Origin: Streptomyces sp. NBC_01233 | Lineage (GTDB): Bacteria; Actinomycetota; Actinomycetes; Streptomycetales; Streptomycetaceae | Length of the DNA: 64,000 bases | Assembly: GCF_035989305.1 (NCBI RefSeq) | Contig: NZ_CP108514.1 | Span: forward strand, 9,032,501 to 9,096,500 | Reading direction: 5' to 3' | Shown: one piece after another, positions 62,324 through 64,000 of the stretch | Layout: every line of letters starts with the position of its first letter | Position numbering within the stretch: position 1 is the stretch's first letter | Translations under genes and position numbers: made by a program | The notes under the pieces: model-generated | Seen by the model: the letters and a program-made list of their open reading frames with translations, nothing else | What the model was told of the DNA's origin: nothing | Database searches by the model: none

Positions 62324-63441
62324 CCACCGCACCCCCGTTGCACCGCCCGCCGACCCGCAGCGCGAACCCTGAACTGCTGACGCTGATCGGCCGCACCCCG
62401 CTCGCCCGGATCCGCACGGAACTGCCCTACGCACACCCCGGCTTCTGGGCCAAGCTCGAATGCCTGGGCGCCGGCGGAATGAAGGCCCGGTCCGCCGTGT
62501 CCATGCTGCGCGGCGCCCGACAGCGCGGCGAACTCCGCCCGGGCGCCACCGTGGTCGAATCCACCTCCGGGACCCTGGGCATCGGGCTGGCCCTCGCCGG
62601 GCAGGCGCTCGGACACCCGGTCGTGCTGGTCGGCGACCGCGAACTCGAACCGTCCATGCGGCAGCTGCTGCGGACGTACGGCGCGCAGCTGGAACTGGTG
62701 GAGCGGCCCGCGGCAGAAGGCGGCTGGCAGGCCGCCCGGATCGCACGGCTGCACGAGGTCCTGGCCTCGACACCGAACGCCTACTGGCCCGACCAGTACA
62801 ACAACCCCGACAACGCCGCCGGATACCTCTCCATGGCGGCCGAACTCTGTGAGCAGATCGAGCACCTGGACGTGCTGGTGTGCAGCGTCGGCACCGGCGG
62901 ACACAGCGCCGGCCTCATCGGCCCGCTGCGCCGCCGCTGGCCGCGGCTGAAGGTGATCGGCGTCGACTCCATCGGCTCCGCCATCTTCGGCCAGCCCGCC
63001 CGGCCCCGCTTGATGCGCGGGCTCGGCAGCAGCATCCACCCGCGCAACGTCTCCCACCACGCCTTCGACGAGGTCCACTGGGTGGGCCCCGCCGAAGCCG
63101 TCGACGCCTGCCGCAGGCTCGCCCGTACCAGTTTCGTCAGCGGCGGCTGGAGCACCGGCGCCGTCGCCCTGGTCTCCGCATGGGCCGCCCGCGTCGAGAC
63201 GGGAGCGGTCGTCGCGACGGTCTTCCCCGACGGACCGCACCGCTACCTCGGCACCGTTTATGACGACGACTACTGCCACGCGCACGGCCTCGACCGAGCC
63301 GAACTCGCCGTCCGTCCCGTGGAGATTCCACACCCGCACGCGGTCGAGGCCATCGGCTGGACCCGCTGCCGCACCGTCGTCGACCCGCTCGCGGCGAGCC
63401 GTCCGCTCCTGCCCGCACCGGCCCGGGAAGGTGCCGCATGA
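62320..63441 (+). CDS. PLP-dependent cysteine-synthase-like enzyme
   Basis: 373 residues; GTG overlaps the previous stop (GTGA). Fold-type II PLP enzyme: Lys for the Schiff base in LGAGGMKARSAVSMLRGAR, substrate loop VVESTSGTLGIGLALAG, phosphate-binding VCSVGTGGHSAGLIGPLRR, and C-terminal GGWSTGAVALVSAWAA. The usual SxxxRxA active-site form is kept as MKARSA. Relatives such as SbnA make 2,3-diaminopropionate precursors; others make cysteine. The genomic setting with an ATP-grasp enzyme favours the former, but this is inference. Confidence 0.85.
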   Translation: MTTAPPLHRPPTRSANPELLTLIGRTPLARIRTELPYAHPGFWAKLECLGAGGMKARSAVSMLRGARQRGELRPGATVVESTSGTLGIGLALAGQALGHPVVLVGDRELEPSMRQLLRTYGAQLELVERPAAEGGWQAARIARLHEVLASTPNAYWPDQYNNPDNAAGYLSMAAELCEQIEHLDVLVCSVGTGGHSAGLIGPLRRRWPRLKVIGVDSIGSAIFGQPARPRLMRGLGSSIHPRNVSHHAFDEVHWVGPAEAVDACRRLARTSFVSGGWSTGAVALVSAWAARVETGAVVATVFPDGPHRYLGTVYDDDYCHAHGLDRAELAVRPVEIPHPHAVEAIGWTRCRTVVDPLAASRPLLPAPAREGAA

Positions 63442-64000
63442 GACTGACATGGCACACCACGGAGCTGGAACTGGCCGAGCCGCTGCGCATCTCCCGCTCC
63501 GTGATGGTCCGCCGCGACGCCGTCTGGATCTCGATCGAGCACGGCGGGCTGACCGGATGGGGCGAGGTGGTCAGCAGCGACTACCTCGGCCTGCCCACCC
63601 CCCGCATCGTCCGGCACCTCACCATGGTGCGAGCCGGCATCGAGCGTCTGCCGGACCCCGAGACCGCGTGGGACGAACACGTCACCGAATCGCTACCCGG
63701 CTTGTCGGAGCTGCCGGCAGGTGTGCTCGCCGGGGTGGAGGCGGCTCTGCTCGACCTGGTCGGCAAACGGGCCGGCCGCCCCGCCCACCAGATGCTGGGC
63801 GCACACACCGCGCCGGCCGTGCAGACCGCCCGTACGATCGGCATCGTCGCGCCCGTACAGGCGGCCGCACAGGCCGCCCGCCTCGCCCTCGCCGGCTTCA
63901 CCGTGCTCAAGATCAAGGCCGGATCGCCCGATCCGGCGGAGGACCTCGCCCGGGTGCGCGCGGTACAGGTCGGAGCCCCAGCGGTAAGCCTGCTCCTCGA
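63438..64000 (+). CDS. Enolase-superfamily enzyme (dipeptide epimerase / muconate-cycloisomerase type), partial
   Basis: ATG at 63438 overlaps the preceding stop (ATGA). 187 residues are present before the window ends. The N-terminal capping domain reads LTWHTTELELAEPLRISRSV and WISIEHGGLTGWGEVVSSD. The barrel begins PAGVLAGVEAALLDLVGKRA. The first catalytic KxK motif is seen as FTVLKIKAGSPD. The metal ligands lie beyond the window. The subgroup includes dipeptide epimerases and N-acylamino acid racemases, which suits an amino-acid-derived product. Confidence 0.85.
   Translation, partial: MRLTWHTTELELAEPLRISRSVMVRRDAVWISIEHGGLTGWGEVVSSDYLGLPTPRIVRHLTMVRAGIERLPDPETAWDEHVTESLPGLSELPAGVLAGVEAALLDLVGKRAGRPAHQMLGAHTAPAVQTARTIGIVAPVQAAAQAARLALAGFTVLKIKAGSPDPAEDLARVRAVQVGAPAVSLLL

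Noticed and set aside
1..64000. tRNA, rRNA or replication origin
   Set aside because: No cloverleaf-like gene, rRNA segment, DnaA-box cluster or telomere-type palindrome series was found by eye; a covariance search would be needed to exclude small RNAs.

Overview
The window is high-GC DNA with actinobacterial codon use, GTG/TTG starts and short gene overlaps. It carries typical Streptomyces families (DUF2550, DUF5655, DnaB-N-like and SpoIIE-like remnants, a CspA-type cold shock gene). I read it as a Streptomyces-type accessory region, either a chromosome arm or a large linear plasmid. No rRNA, tRNA, CRISPR array, replication origin or telomere was seen. Ten insertion sequences are complete enough to delimit. 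Most broken genes can be explained by an insertion, a small tandem duplication or a one-base slip.

Layout. 1-1.3 kb: an edge fragment and an IS5-type element. 1.3-11.9 kb: a leftward operon of four large proteins (1092, 742, 1213 and 458 aa), including a DUF6603 protein and a fibre-like repeat protein; I know of no function for it. 12-15.2 kb: IS630 element A and remnants. 15.3-19.4 kb: an alpha/beta hydrolase gene split by an IS1182 element that is itself split by IS256 copy 1. 19.5-22.4 kb: a phosphatase remnant, a cold shock gene with terminator, and a chimera of two broken genes. 22.4-26.3 kb: a small conserved gene, an ISAs1 element, a Dyp-type peroxidase and a DUF2550 membrane protein. 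26.3-29.8 kb: a broken integrase, an IS3/LacI chimera interrupted by IS256 copy 2, and a GH3 tail. 29.9-33.5 kb: an intact three-gene ABC-3C conflict operon. 34.3-35.7 kb: an IS110 element with an internal stop. 36.2-40.4 kb: a DUF5655 nuclease gene split by a 3.3-kb element encoding a tyrosine recombinase, an Xre-like protein and a zinc-ribbon recombinase-like protein. 41.1-51.2 kb: nested IS5, IS630, IS21, IS4 and ISAzo13 elements around a truncated DegT aminotransferase. 51.2-56.5 kb: terB, a broken P1B-4 metal ATPase, a membrane protein, a BioF2-type acyltransferase and a HupE-DUF3105 fusion. 57.2-59.1 kb: a frameshifted Xre-ImmA/IrrE gene with a frameshifted partner. 59.4-64 kb: a GNAT gene divergent from a tightly overlapping operon (ATP-grasp, DUF364-like, cysteine-synthase-like, enolase superfamily) that resembles a small-molecule, possibly metallophore, pathway and runs off the right edge.

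The units that look intact are the DUF6603 operon, the ABC-3C operon, the recombinase/Xre element and the right-edge biosynthetic operon. The IS boundaries, target duplications and nesting order were read directly from the sequence. Functions of the unknown proteins are stated as unknown.
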